A stretch of DNA of 48,169 bases from Tsukamurella sp. 8F (GCF_029167375.1 NZ_JARFTP010000033.1:1-48169); one strand, 5' to 3'. Positions 24,772-32,994 are shown, counted from the stretch's first letter. A program made the numbers and translations. Notes: generated from the sequence alone by a model not told the origin.

Positions 24772-26232
24772 ATGACACACGCCCGTAGTAACCATCCCTG
24801 CGTCGACACGTGGCGTCGCACCGGTCGCCGCACGACCAAGGTCGCCGCCGCGACCGTGAGCGTCGCCCTCGCCGTCACCACTGCTCTCGGCGCGACCGGA
24901 TTCGGCACAGGCACCGCCAACGCCCTCAACCAGACGGCCTGCACCGGCGGAAACGCGTCCTCCAGCACGGATCCGTACTTCGGCGGCACCGCCGACTGCA
25001 GAGGCTCCAGAGTCCCGGTACTCGGCGCCGTTCTCAAGGCGATCATCCCGGCCGACACCTATTCGGGGATCGAGGACATGCTCGGTGACGTCTTGGCCAG
25101 CGCGGCGGTCGCGGGAACCACCGGATCCACGGCCACTATCACCGGCGACGGCATAGCCTTCGCGTACTCCCTGTACTCGTCCAACGGCTCGTCCGAGGCT
25201 GATACCGTCGGCCCGCTCAGCGCCGCGATCGCGATCAACGCGAACGTACTGGACGAACCCGGCGCATTCAGCGGGGATCCCGCCGCCGGGAACGCCCGCG
25301 CGATCGCGCTGCCGCTGGGTGCGGCGATATCCGTGACCACCGGTAACGCCGGGGACGCCGGGGACGGCAACCTCGAGGCCACCGGCGACGCTGACACCAC
25401 TGCCGTGGCCCTCGGTGGTCTGGGCGCCGCCTGGCGCACGAAGGTGTACGGCTTCGGCGGCAGCAACGGCGTCAGCTGTATGGCCGCGCTCTGCTACGCG
25501 TCCAACGGCACCACCACCGAGTACGGCATCGGGTGGCTGTTCAACGTGCAGACCACGACGGACGGTCCGGGCATCACCTTCAACATCTCCGACCCCACCT
25601 CGCTCACCACCACGGATGCGAGCATCCTCTTCGCATCCATTCCCATTCCGGTGTTCTCCAGGAATCTGCTGAGCGTCACCGTCGGTGGCGACAGCCCGAT
25701 CTCGGTCGGTAGCGACGTCCTCGACGCCCTGAGCGGCGCCGCGAGCGCGGTATCGGCTCACGCGAGCCGGCCGTCGAGCGGCACAGCGCCGAGCAGCGGC
25801 ACGGGCAGCACCGGGCCGAGCAGCGGCACGGGCAGCACCGCAGCGGCACCCGGCGAGACGGCCGGCACGTCGAGTCCGGGCACCGCGACGATCGCAGACA
25901 CATCCGGCGCCACGGCCGACGCGGCCGCGGCGATCACCGCGCACGGCGCCCTCGTGACCACGGATGAGCCCGCCGGCTCCTCCGTCACCTCCCCTGGCAG
26001 CTCGGAGACCCACACCACCTCGAGTACCGGCGCCGGATCGACCGCCTCGAGTAACGGCACCGGATCACCGTCCGGCGATGGCACCGATTCGCCCACGACG
26101 TCGGCGCCCGCTGCCACCGGTGGCAGCGATCCGTCGACGCAGGGCACCTCCTCGTCGAGTGGCACGGGCGGTCACGGCGCGGAACCCACAGCAGAACCTG
26201 CAGCGGACGTCCATGCGCTGCTGGAGGATTGA
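24772..26232 (+). CDS. Secreted protein with Ser/Thr/Gly-rich tail, possibly iron-regulated
   Basis: 486 residues; ATG with AGGAG seven bases upstream. A long signal peptide with RR around residue 19 (TGRRTTKVAAATVSVALAV) and TANALNQ cleavage near 50 may use the Sec or Tat route. The mature region (about 52-320) has several cysteine pairs (TACTG, ADCRG, VSCMAALCYAS) and many beta-strand-like Val/Ala/Ile stretches. From about 320 to the end it is low-complexity Ser/Thr/Gly/Pro, including a 27-base tandem repeat. No known domain recognised. Position beside a possible iron box suggests a secreted or surface protein made under iron limitation; function otherwise unknown. Confidence 0.7.
   Translation: MTHARSNHPCVDTWRRTGRRTTKVAAATVSVALAVTTALGATGFGTGTANALNQTACTGGNASSSTDPYFGGTADCRGSRVPVLGAVLKAIIPADTYSGIEDMLGDVLASAAVAGTTGSTATITGDGIAFAYSLYSSNGSSEADTVGPLSAAIAINANVLDEPGAFSGDPAAGNARAIALPLGAAISVTTGNAGDAGDGNLEATGDADTTAVALGGLGAAWRTKVYGFGGSNGVSCMAALCYASNGTTTEYGIGWLFNVQTTTDGPGITFNISDPTSLTTTDASILFASIPIPVFSRNLLSVTVGGDSPISVGSDVLDALSGAASAVSAHASRPSSGTAPSSGTGSTGPSSGTGSTAAAPGETAGTSSPGTATIADTSGATADAAAAITAHGALVTTDEPAGSSVTSPGSSETHTTSSTGAGSTASSNGTGSPSGDGTDSPTTSAPAATGGSDPSTQGTSSSSGTGGHGAEPTAEPAADVHALLED
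25771..25842 (+). repeat. Tandem 27-base repeat in the secreted protein tail
   Basis: Two nearly identical 27-base copies, 25789-25815 and 25816-25842 (differing at the last two bases), encode PSSGTGSTG and PSSGTGSTA. A partial, degenerate copy encoding PSSGTA begins at 25771. Copy number could vary between strains. Confidence 0.75.
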
Positions 26233-26275
26233 CACCTCGCTGCTGCTCGCCCGGCGATCCTGGTTACATGGAGGA

Positions 26276-27292
26276 ATGACCACCACGACCCGCATCGCAC
26301 TCGCGCAGCGCCCGCACGGCGTGCCCACCGACGACAGCTTCCTCATCGAGGAGGTGGAGCTACCCCCGCTCGGCGATGGTCAGGTGCTGCTCGCCGTCGA
26401 CTACCTGTCGCTCGATCCCTACATGCGCGGCCGGATGAGTTCCGCGAAATCCTATGCGGCGCCGACGGAGATCGGCGACACCATGCCCGGCGGCACGGTC
26501 GCGACGGTGCTCGAGTCGCGGTACGACGGGCTGGCCGCGGGCGATACGGTCCTGTCGTACTCCGGGTGGCAGACACACGCCGTGGCCGCAGGTGCGTCGG
26601 TGCGTCGCCTCGACCCCGCCGGGGCGCCCGTGCAGACCGCGCTGGGGGTGCTCGGCATGCCCGGGTTCACGGCGTACGCAGGAATGCGGAACATCGGGAG
26701 GCCCCAGGCGGGCGAAACGGTGGTGGTCGCTGCGGCTACGGGTCCCGTCGGGTCGATGGTCGGCCAGCTCGCGCAGCGCGCAGGTGCCCGCGCTGTGGGT
26801 ATCGCGGGCGGCGCGGCGAAGGTCGACTTCCTCCGCGACGGGCTGGGATTCGACGCGGCGGTCGACCACCGAGCCCCCGACTTCGCGGAGCAGCTGGCCG
26901 CCGCGACGCCCGACGGCATCGACGTGTACTTCGAGAACGTAGGCGGCACGGTGTTCGACGCCGTCTTCCCGCGGCTCAACACTTTCGGCCGCGTCCCCGT
27001 GTGCGGGCTCGCCGCCAACTACAACCTGACCGAGTTGCCCGACGGGAAGGACCGCACCGGAGTACTGCTCGGCGGGATACTCACGCGCAGCCTCACCTTT
27101 CGTGGCTTCATCCAGAACGAGTTCGCCGACTCCCAGTTCAGCGACTTCCTCGCCGAGATCGCTCCCGAGGTCGCGGCGGGCCGCATCCGCTACCGCGAGG
27201 ACGTCGTGGACGGGCTCACCAACGCACCCGAGGCGTTCCGCGGTCTGCTGGCGGGCAAGAACTTCGGCAAGCTACTGATCCGGGTGCGCTAG
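26276..27292 (+). CDS. NADP-dependent MDR oxidoreductase (CurA/leukotriene B4 dehydrogenase-like)
   Basis: 338 residues from ATG 26276. Zinc-independent medium-chain reductase: LDPYMRGRM (about residues 43-51), the cofactor-binding AATGPVGSMVGQLAQRAGARAVGIAGG (around 155-180), VDVYFENVGGTVFDAV-type region (around 220), and ITRSLTFRGFI near 275. This group reduces alpha,beta-unsaturated aldehydes and ketones. The in-frame ATG gives MTTTTRIALAQRPHG. A GGAGGA touches the start with no spacer, and TTACAT lies six bases upstream, so a leaderless start is possible. Stands alone. Confidence 0.9.
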   Translation: MTTTTRIALAQRPHGVPTDDSFLIEEVELPPLGDGQVLLAVDYLSLDPYMRGRMSSAKSYAAPTEIGDTMPGGTVATVLESRYDGLAAGDTVLSYSGWQTHAVAAGASVRRLDPAGAPVQTALGVLGMPGFTAYAGMRNIGRPQAGETVVVAAATGPVGSMVGQLAQRAGARAVGIAGGAAKVDFLRDGLGFDAAVDHRAPDFAEQLAAATPDGIDVYFENVGGTVFDAVFPRLNTFGRVPVCGLAANYNLTELPDGKDRTGVLLGGILTRSLTFRGFIQNEFADSQFSDFLAEIAPEVAAGRIRYREDVVDGLTNAPEAFRGLLAGKNFGKLLIRVR

Positions 27293-27298
27293 ACACGA

Positions 27299-27787
27299 CT
27301 AGACCCCGCGGACGCGCGCGAGGAAGGCCGTCAGATTGCCACCCAGACGAGCGATTTTCTCCTCCTCCGCCAGGTCCTCGCGGTACCTCGACCCGAGTGC
27401 GGGCGTCTTCTTGCCCCGTACGTATAGGGAGCACTGCAGGTCTGCACAGATATAGGTGCCGACCGTGTCACCCTTGCGGCCCGACTCACCGGCCTTCTTG
27501 CCGGTCAGCAGGCCTACGCCACCGCCGGTGTGCGTCGTCAGGCACAGCGCGCACATCTGCGTCCGGCGGGTGCCGCGCTCGGCGCGCAGCGCCACGCCCA
27601 CGAGTGCGTCCCCCTCCGGTACGACGATGTAGCACCGCGCAGCGAGCGTCGGGTCCTCCCAACCCAGGAAGTCCAGGTCCTCCCATGGGCGGCCGGCGAG
27701 ATCCTTGGGTACGGACAACCTCTTGGCGTCGCCCTTGGAACAGTTGATGAACGACCCTCGGATCTGGGCCTCGGTCACGGGCTGCAT
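27299..27787 (-). CDS. FBP domain protein (EF-G-binding/FusB-type zinc finger)
   Basis: 162 residues from ATG 27787 (GAGAGGA nine bases upstream; a GTG at 27796 is the alternative start). Four-cysteine zinc site: CALCLTTH (about 78-85) and later CADLQCSLY (about 113-121). This matches the FBP_C treble-clef domain, named after the C-terminal domain of EF-G-binding proteins such as FusB, which rescue EF-G stalled by fusidic acid. The usual N-terminal EF-G-binding helical bundle of FusB is not seen, so fusidic acid resistance is not assured. Convergent with the oxidoreductase, six bases apart. Confidence 0.82.
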   Translation of the reverse strand: MQPVTEAQIRGSFINCSKGDAKRLSVPKDLAGRPWEDLDFLGWEDPTLAARCYIVVPEGDALVGVALRAERGTRRTQMCALCLTTHTGGGVGLLTGKKAGESGRKGDTVGTYICADLQCSLYVRGKKTPALGSRYREDLAEEEKIARLGGNLTAFLARVRGV

Positions 27788-27984
27788 TTCGGACACTCCT
27801 CTCAGCGAACCGACCCGACGGTAGTGGCCGTCCTTCGCTACGACAACGGAATTTCCGGCGACGCCGTGGATTCTGCACAGCGGGACCTACTACGCACTGG
27901 CGCATCGCCTCAGTAGCGTGCCGAGAACCGATTCCGCCCGACACCGTTGCTACCCGCACCGTCGCCCGACACTAAGGACAGACC

Positions 27985-28491
27985 ATGGCCACAGACGTCG
28001 ACGCCGCCCATCTCGCGGCCGCTCCTGCACAGGGCCCCTTCACCGCCCTCACCCGCCGGCTCCTCGCCGCCGTGATGCTCCTGCCGATCTACGCGATGAC
28101 GCTGTACACGCTGTGGATGCCCGCGCACGAGAAGTTCTTCGAAAGCGAGCGCGTGCTCGGCATGTACGTCCGCATCTTCGATGGTTCGATCCTCGACCGC
28201 CTGGGCCTGACCGTGCCGATGATCTACGCGATCGGCGTGCTGGAGCTGATCACGGTCGCGCTGCTGGTCGCGAGCCTCGCGCGTCGCGAGTTCCTGCCCG
28301 GACGAACGGCCCCTCTGCTCCTCGTGGGCCTCTGGCTCGCGACCGTGCTCTACGCGATGCTGGGCTTCGGCATGCGCCTCGTGCAGAACTACCCCGGGCT
28401 CTCCAGCCAGTACATCTACATGATCGCCACCCTCGGCTTCCTCGCCTTCACCCTGATCTGGAAGAAGCGCGGCACGAACCCACTCACCTGA
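27985..28491 (+). CDS. Four-helix membrane protein, possibly DoxX-like
   Basis: 168 residues; AAGGAC lies eight bases before the ATG. Four hydrophobic segments: about 26-44, 76-97, 109-129 and 143-158. The layout (loop with EKFFESERVLGMY after the first helix, GVLELITVALLV in the second) recalls DoxX/DUF4870-sized proteins but there is no decisive motif. Between it and the divergent FBP gene, 27788-27984 shows no gene. Confidence 0.65.
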   Translation: MATDVDAAHLAAAPAQGPFTALTRRLLAAVMLLPIYAMTLYTLWMPAHEKFFESERVLGMYVRIFDGSILDRLGLTVPMIYAIGVLELITVALLVASLARREFLPGRTAPLLLVGLWLATVLYAMLGFGMRLVQNYPGLSSQYIYMIATLGFLAFTLIWKKRGTNPLT

Positions 28492-28535
28492 CTCATGCAC
28501 CGGTGGCGCGGTTGCCGCCGTACTCGTGTCGGAGC

Positions 28536-28567
28536 ACGCGCGCTGAGCGCGGTCGCTCAGCGCGCGT
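28536..28567. terminator. Perfect 14-base-pair terminator hairpin
   Basis: ACGCGCGCTGAGCG (28536-28549) pairs with CGCTCAGCGCGCGT (28554-28567) around a four-base loop, between the convergent membrane protein gene and the TIGR03086 gene. The strongest hairpin of this kind in the region, usable in both directions. Confidence 0.85.
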
Positions 28568-28577
28568 ACCCCGCCCG

Positions 28578-29156
28578 CTACACCCAGCCGGTCGAGGAGC
28601 GCCCCGACCAGTTCGCGAGGCGCTCGGTCGGGCCGGCGCCCTCGCGCGGCGTGACGACGGGCCCGAACGGCACCCCTGGATCGTCGCGGATCTCGGCACG
28701 CAGGAAGGTCGGGGCGATCGCCAGCATCGCCTCCGCCGCATCGGGATCCGCCTCAGCCGGCTGCCGCGTCGCGACCGCGAGATCCCACCCGTGGACCAGC
28801 ATCTCGTTGGTGTACCCCCACAGGGCACCGGCGCCGGGGACCTGCCCCCACGGCACCGTCACGGGCCTGCCGAGCAGTGCATCGTCTGCCCACGCAGAGC
28901 GGGCACGCGCCACCCGCTCCGCGAATCCGTCGGCGCCCTCGAAATCGGGGAAGGCGGACACGCCCTCGATGGTGCCGATCTCCGCGAGCGCCACGGCGCG
29001 GTCGGCGACACCCACGAGATGGCCCGCCAAGGCACGGGTGTCGAATTCGGCACACGGCGTGGGCGCGCCCAACTCCGTGGTGTTCTTCAGTAGGTCGGTC
29101 ACCCACTCCGTGGCGACGGCGAAGACCGGGCGCGGATCCGGGATGGCTGTGGTCAT
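28578..29156 (-). CDS. TIGR03086 family DinB-like protein
   Basis: 192 residues from ATG 29156, with AAGGAGGA nine bases upstream. The four-helix bundle of the DinB/maleylpyruvate isomerase N-terminal superfamily: FDTRALAGHLVGVADRAV (His about 57) and WGYTNEMLVHGWDLAVATR (His about 130, the second metal ligand, conserved in HGWDLA). TIGR03086 proteins probably bind a divalent metal and often lie beside a YafY/WYL regulator, as here; they may act in thiol-linked detoxification. The frame extends 28 codons upstream into the operator, so it is not the true start. Divergent from its probable regulator. Confidence 0.87.
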   Translation of the reverse strand: MTTAIPDPRPVFAVATEWVTDLLKNTTELGAPTPCAEFDTRALAGHLVGVADRAVALAEIGTIEGVSAFPDFEGADGFAERVARARSAWADDALLGRPVTVPWGQVPGAGALWGYTNEMLVHGWDLAVATRQPAEADPDAAEAMLAIAPTFLRAEIRDDPGVPFGPVVTPREGAGPTERLANWSGRSSTGWV

Positions 29157-29221
29157 GACTTCCTCCTTGTCATCGGGCGGGGGCTGTTCCCGCCCTGGGT
29201 GAGGACCAGTCAATCGGGGTA

Positions 29222-29242
29222 ACATGACATCTTCTGTCATGT
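29222..29242. promoter_or_regulatory. Perfect inverted-repeat operator between TIGR03086 and WYL genes
   Basis: ACATGACA and TGTCATGT (29222-29229, 29235-29242) are perfect inverted copies around a five-base spacer. The site lies 22 bases before the regulator's GTG and 66 bases before the TIGR03086 start, so one protein could control both genes. The natural candidate is the WYL regulator. Confidence 0.75.
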
Positions 29243-29263
29243 ATCTCTGCGAGTATTCGAGAT

Positions 29264-30196
29264 GTGCGCGCCGACCGTCTCCTCGCCGTCCTGATGCTGC
29301 TCCGGCACCGGGGACGCGTGACCGCCGCCGAGATCGCCGAGGAGCTCGAGGTCTCGGTGCGTACCGTGCTCCGCGACGTCGAGTCGCTATCCGCCGCGGG
29401 CGTCCCGGTCTATACGGACAGGGGTCGGGGCGGCGGAATCAGACTGCTGCCCGGATACCGGACCGACCTCACCGGGCTCACCGAGGACGAGTCGAAGGCG
29501 CTGCTGGCATCCGGTGCCGGCCGTGTGGACTCGCCCGCGTTCGCGAGCGCCATGCGTAAGGTCGCCGCGGCTCTTCCGGAACCGCATCGGGCCGCGGCGG
29601 CCGGTGCGGCACAACGAATTCTCGTGCGCCCGGACGGATTCGCACGGCCGCGCGAATCCGAGCCGTACCTCGGACTGCTGCAGCACGCGGTGATCGACGG
29701 CCTACGGGTGCGCTGCTCCTATCGGTCACCCCGATCGGGCGCCGCCGAGCGGATCCTCGACCCCGTGGGACTGGTGCACGCCGGCGATCGCTGGTACCTG
29801 CTGGCGCGGCATCACGGAGCCGACCGCACCTATCGGGTGTCTCGCTTCGATGCCGTCGAGCTGCTGGACGAGCCCGCCGACCGACCAGTGGACGTCGATC
29901 TCGACGCCGCCTTCGACGCGAGCCGGACATCGTTCCGCGAGTCGCTGGCCACGACCATCGTCACCGTGACCGTCGAGGACGAGGTTCGAGACCTGTTGCT
30001 GCGCAACGTGATGGAGACGCTCTCGAGCTCACCGGCGGGCGCCGGACGCAGCACCGTGGTAGTCCGGTTCGGCGGGGAGGGACACGCGTTGCGCACCCTG
30101 TGGAGCCTCACGCCGAAGGTCGAGATCCACTCCCCCGCCGGCCTCCGAGCGAAGGTCGCCGACCGCGCCGCAGCCGCGTCCGCGCTGTACTCCTGA
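29264..30196 (+). CDS. YafY/WYL family transcriptional regulator
   Basis: 310 residues. An N-terminal HTH of the HTH_11/DeoR type (AEIAEELEVSVRTVLRDVESL, about residues 22-42), the RGRGGGIRLLPGY wing, then a WYL sensor domain (PVGLVHAGDRWYLLARHHG near 165-183, and TYRVSRFDAVELL following). WYL domains sense nucleotides or other ligands; actinobacterial family members often repress a neighbouring DinB-like or glyoxalase-like gene. GTG start with no Shine-Dalgarno sequence. The perfect operator 22 bases upstream suggests autoregulation. Confidence 0.9.
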   Translation: MRADRLLAVLMLLRHRGRVTAAEIAEELEVSVRTVLRDVESLSAAGVPVYTDRGRGGGIRLLPGYRTDLTGLTEDESKALLASGAGRVDSPAFASAMRKVAAALPEPHRAAAAGAAQRILVRPDGFARPRESEPYLGLLQHAVIDGLRVRCSYRSPRSGAAERILDPVGLVHAGDRWYLLARHHGADRTYRVSRFDAVELLDEPADRPVDVDLDAAFDASRTSFRESLATTIVTVTVEDEVRDLLLRNVMETLSSSPAGAGRSTVVVRFGGEGHALRTLWSLTPKVEIHSPAGLRAKVADRAAAASALYS

Positions 30197-30232
30197 GCCC
30201 GCTCACCCGCTGCCCGCCCCGTCAAACGGCTC

Positions 30233-30260
30233 CGTCGCCCGCCGAACACAGCGGGCGACG
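30233..30260. terminator. Bidirectional hairpin terminator
   Basis: CGTCGCCCGC (30233-30242) and GCGGGCGACG (30251-30260), perfect ten-base-pair stem with an eight-base loop, between convergent WYL and DoxX-like genes. Confidence 0.75.
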
Positions 30261-30296
30261 AACAGAGTGCTCAGCGGCCATAGACCGCCTGCGCCG

Positions 30297-30725
30297 TCAG
30301 CCGAAGAAGGCCTTCCGCAGCTCCGGACGACGGAGGAACATCGCGACCCAGATCGCGACGCCGACGTACACCGGCGACAAGACGTAGCCCGCCACACCGA
30401 AGCCGCCCGCAAGGTTCACAGCGACCGCGCCGCCGAGGTAGGCCGAGATCCATACCGCACCGAGCACCGCGGTGCGCGGGATCGTCCACAGCACCAAGCC
30501 GATCAGCAGCAGCAACCCTATGGTCAGGATGTCACGCTGCTCGAAGCCGAGACCTGTCGTACCGTCGACGACCGCCTGCGGTCGCGCGAACTTGCCGACC
30601 ACATCGAAGGCCAGGAACGCCCACACGATCACGGTGAGCACCATGCCCGCGATCCACGTCCCTCCCCGCCCGTTCGCGCGCACTCGCGCTCCGGCACCGC
30701 TTCCCGCTTGCACTCCGATTGTCAT
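30297..30725 (-). CDS. DoxX-like family membrane protein
   Basis: 142 residues. Four transmembrane helices (about 25-43, 63-80, 86-103 and 112-128). The pattern VDGTTGLGF, then LVLWTIPRTAVLGAVWISAYLGGAVAVN, then FLRRPELRKAFFG is that of the DoxX-like group of small membrane proteins. Biochemical role not known; several DoxX-like proteins act in thiol or redox stress. GAGAGG lies nine bases before the ATG. Confidence 0.87.
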   Translation of the reverse strand: MTIGVQAGSGAGARVRANGRGGTWIAGMVLTVIVWAFLAFDVVGKFARPQAVVDGTTGLGFEQRDILTIGLLLLIGLVLWTIPRTAVLGAVWISAYLGGAVAVNLAGGFGVAGYVLSPVYVGVAIWVAMFLRRPELRKAFFG

Positions 30726-30770
30726 CGCCCGCCCCTCTCATGTGGTTGTTTCATAGCGTCTAACCTGCGA

Positions 30771-30787
30771 TGTTCACACTGTAGACA
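30771..30787. promoter_or_regulatory. Candidate TetR-like operator between DoxX-like and PhoD-like genes
   Basis: TGTTCACACTGTAGACA has dyad form TGTnnACA-C-TGTnnACA (six matched pairs about the central C, i.e. 12 of the 16 outer bases). It lies in the 129-base divergent region, 45 bases before the DoxX-like ATG. No regulator gene adjoins it. Confidence 0.4.
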
Positions 30788-30842
30788 TACTCCTCGGGTC
30801 CGGTCAAGAGCGGATTTCCCGCGACCCCGACGCCCCGGGGCC

Positions 30843-30848
30843 TACCAT
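30843..30848 (+). promoter_or_regulatory. -10 element of leaderless promoter for PhoD-like gene
   Basis: TACCAT, then six bases, then ATG at 30855; no Shine-Dalgarno sequence. Confidence 0.45.
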
Positions 30849-30854
30849 GACGCG

Positions 30855-32531
30855 ATGACCGCCGAACTGCTGATCGGGCCGGTCCTGCGTCATGTCGGTC
30901 GGACCGACGCCACCGTGTGGGTCGAGACCTCGGTACCGTGCACCGTCGAGATCCTCGGGCACGGGGAACCCACATGGACGGTGGCCGGCCATCACTATGC
31001 GCTCGTCGAGATCGCCGGTCTGGCACCGGGTTCCGACACCAGATACGAAGTCCACCTAGACGGCGAGCGAACCTGGCCGCATGAGGGGAGGCAGGCGCCG
31101 TCGTACATCCGCACGCTCGCCGACGACGGTGCCGTGCGTCTGGCCTTCGGCTCCTGCCGCTTCGCCACCCGACTCGCCGCAGACCAGCTCTCCCGCTACG
31201 GCGTGGACGCGCTCGACGGCCTGGCCACACGGATGATGAGACAGCAGCCGCGCGAGTGGCCGACCGCGATGCTGATGCTGGGCGACCAGGTATACGCCGA
31301 TCACCTGTCCAAGCATATGCGGCGCCGAGTCCAGCCACGTCGTCCGCTGGGCGGTGCGCCCCACGATCAGGTGGCCGACTTCGAGGAGTACACCTGGCTC
31401 TACCACGAGTCCTGGACCGATCCCGAGGTCCGCTGGCTGCTCTCGAACATGCCCTGCTTCATGATCTTCGACGATCACGATGTGCACGACGACTGGAACA
31501 CCTCCGATGCGTGGCGCGTCGATATGCGCGCCAAGCCATGGTGGCACGAGCGCATCACGAGTGGGCTGATGACCTACTGGATCTACCAGCACATCGGAAA
31601 CCTCACCCCCGGCGAACTGGCGAACGACGAGCTCTACCAACAGATCCGTACGGCCGGCGGCGACGGTGAACGGCCTCTCCGCGAGTTCGCCGCTGCGGCT
31701 GACGAAGAGGTCGACGGGGGCCGTCCCACTCGATGGTCGTACAGGCGCGACTTCGGCGACACCCGCGTCGTGGTCATCGATTCGCGCTGCGGACGGATTC
31801 TCGATGACACGCGCAAAATGGTGTCCGACAACGAGTTCGACTGGATAACCGACAGCTGTCGCACGGACCAGCGGCACCTGGTGCTCGCGACATCGGTGCC
31901 CTGGCTGCTCGCGCCACCCCTGGACCGTCTGGAAACGCTCTCGGAGCGGCTGGCATCCGGCGACCGCGGGCCGCGCGCGCAGCGTTTCGGCGAATGGGCA
32001 CGGCGCGCTGCGGACCTCGAGCACTGGGCCGCGTTTCCCGAGAGCTACCAACGACTCTCGTCTCTCGTGCGTCGCGTCGCCGACGGGCGGCTGGCACCGT
32101 CGGGGACGGCGCCCGCGTCGGTGACCGTACTGTCCGGCGATGTCCATCACGGATACGCCGCACGGGTGCACTGGGCCGACGGCGACCCGGTCGCACCCGT
32201 ACACCAGCTGACGTGCTCGCCCATGCACAACTACATACCGCTGTTCATGCGCGGTGTCTTCCGCGCGCTGTGGTCGCGCGCGCTGCACGGGCGCCCTCGG
32301 GTCGGGTCCAACGACGCGGACTGGACGCTCACCGACGGGCCGTTCTTCGGCAACCTCGTGGCCACTCTCCGGATGCGCCGTGACGAGGCATCGGTCGTCA
32401 TCGAGCGCGGACACCGGCGCGGCGCGCACATCGATCTCTATCCCATCGCAGAACGCGATCTGAACGAGCTGTCACAGCACGCCGTTCCGTGGTGTCCTGA
32501 GGGTGGACTCGACGGAAGGACAGCGACATGA
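30855..32531 (+). CDS. PhoD-like alkaline phosphatase family protein
   Basis: 558 residues. Metallophosphoesterase with the PhoD order: FGSCRFA (about 97-103), MLMLGDQVYADH (about 139), MIFDDHDVHDDWN (about 207-219), and LSGDVHHGY (about 430). PhoD enzymes are Ca/Fe phosphodiesterases. Here no signal peptide or Tat motif is seen at the N-terminus, so unlike classic PhoD it is predicted to stay in the cytosol. A fibronectin-like N-terminal domain (about 1-90) is present. The frame extends upstream as a Pro/Arg-rich shadow. The stop overlaps the flavodoxin start (ATGA), so the two genes are coupled. Confidence 0.9.
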   Translation: MTAELLIGPVLRHVGRTDATVWVETSVPCTVEILGHGEPTWTVAGHHYALVEIAGLAPGSDTRYEVHLDGERTWPHEGRQAPSYIRTLADDGAVRLAFGSCRFATRLAADQLSRYGVDALDGLATRMMRQQPREWPTAMLMLGDQVYADHLSKHMRRRVQPRRPLGGAPHDQVADFEEYTWLYHESWTDPEVRWLLSNMPCFMIFDDHDVHDDWNTSDAWRVDMRAKPWWHERITSGLMTYWIYQHIGNLTPGELANDELYQQIRTAGGDGERPLREFAAAADEEVDGGRPTRWSYRRDFGDTRVVVIDSRCGRILDDTRKMVSDNEFDWITDSCRTDQRHLVLATSVPWLLAPPLDRLETLSERLASGDRGPRAQRFGEWARRAADLEHWAAFPESYQRLSSLVRRVADGRLAPSGTAPASVTVLSGDVHHGYAARVHWADGDPVAPVHQLTCSPMHNYIPLFMRGVFRALWSRALHGRPRVGSNDADWTLTDGPFFGNLVATLRMRRDEASVVIERGHRRGAHIDLYPIAERDLNELSQHAVPWCPEGGLDGRTAT

Positions 32532-32986
32532 CCGCACTCATCGTGTGCAGCGCGGAACCGCGCGGCAACACCCGACGGATCGCCGACGCGATGGCGTCGC
32601 CCCTGGGCGCCGAGATCGTCGCACCGCGCGATGTCGACCCCGAGACGCTCGGCGCGTACGACCTGGTCGGGTTCGGCTCCGGCATCTTCTGGATGAGCTT
32701 CCACGAGGAGCTGCGTGCACTGGTCGAAAAGCTCCCGCAAGCCGACACGACCGCATTCGTGTTCGCGACCAGCGGGGTGCCCGAGACACCTCTGCGCCGT
32801 TATACGCGCAGCTTCTCCCGGCGTCTGGATGCGCGAGGCTACCGCGTCGTGGACACGTTCCTATGCCGCGGCTTCGACCGCTGGGCGCCGGTCCGTCCGC
32901 TCGGCATCAATCGGCACCGCCCGGACGATCGCGACGCGTCGGCGGCACGGCTGTTCGCCGAACGCCTGCAGCGCACCGTCTCGTAG
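32528..32986 (+). CDS. Flavodoxin family protein
   Basis: 152 residues; ATG overlaps the PhoD-like stop by four bases. The FMN phosphate-binding loop is CSAEPRGNTRRIADAM (about 7-22), and YDLVGFGSGIFWMSFHEELRAL (about 44-65) and FATSGVPE (about 79-86) are typical flavodoxin positions for the isoalloxazine ring. Electron carrier or reductase; its partner is unknown. Coupling to a phosphatase is odd and may be only transcriptional economy. Confidence 0.88.
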   Translation: MTALIVCSAEPRGNTRRIADAMASPLGAEIVAPRDVDPETLGAYDLVGFGSGIFWMSFHEELRALVEKLPQADTTAFVFATSGVPETPLRRYTRSFSRRLDARGYRVVDTFLCRGFDRWAPVRPLGINRHRPDDRDASAARLFAERLQRTVS

Positions 32987-32994
32987 CAGGGCAG

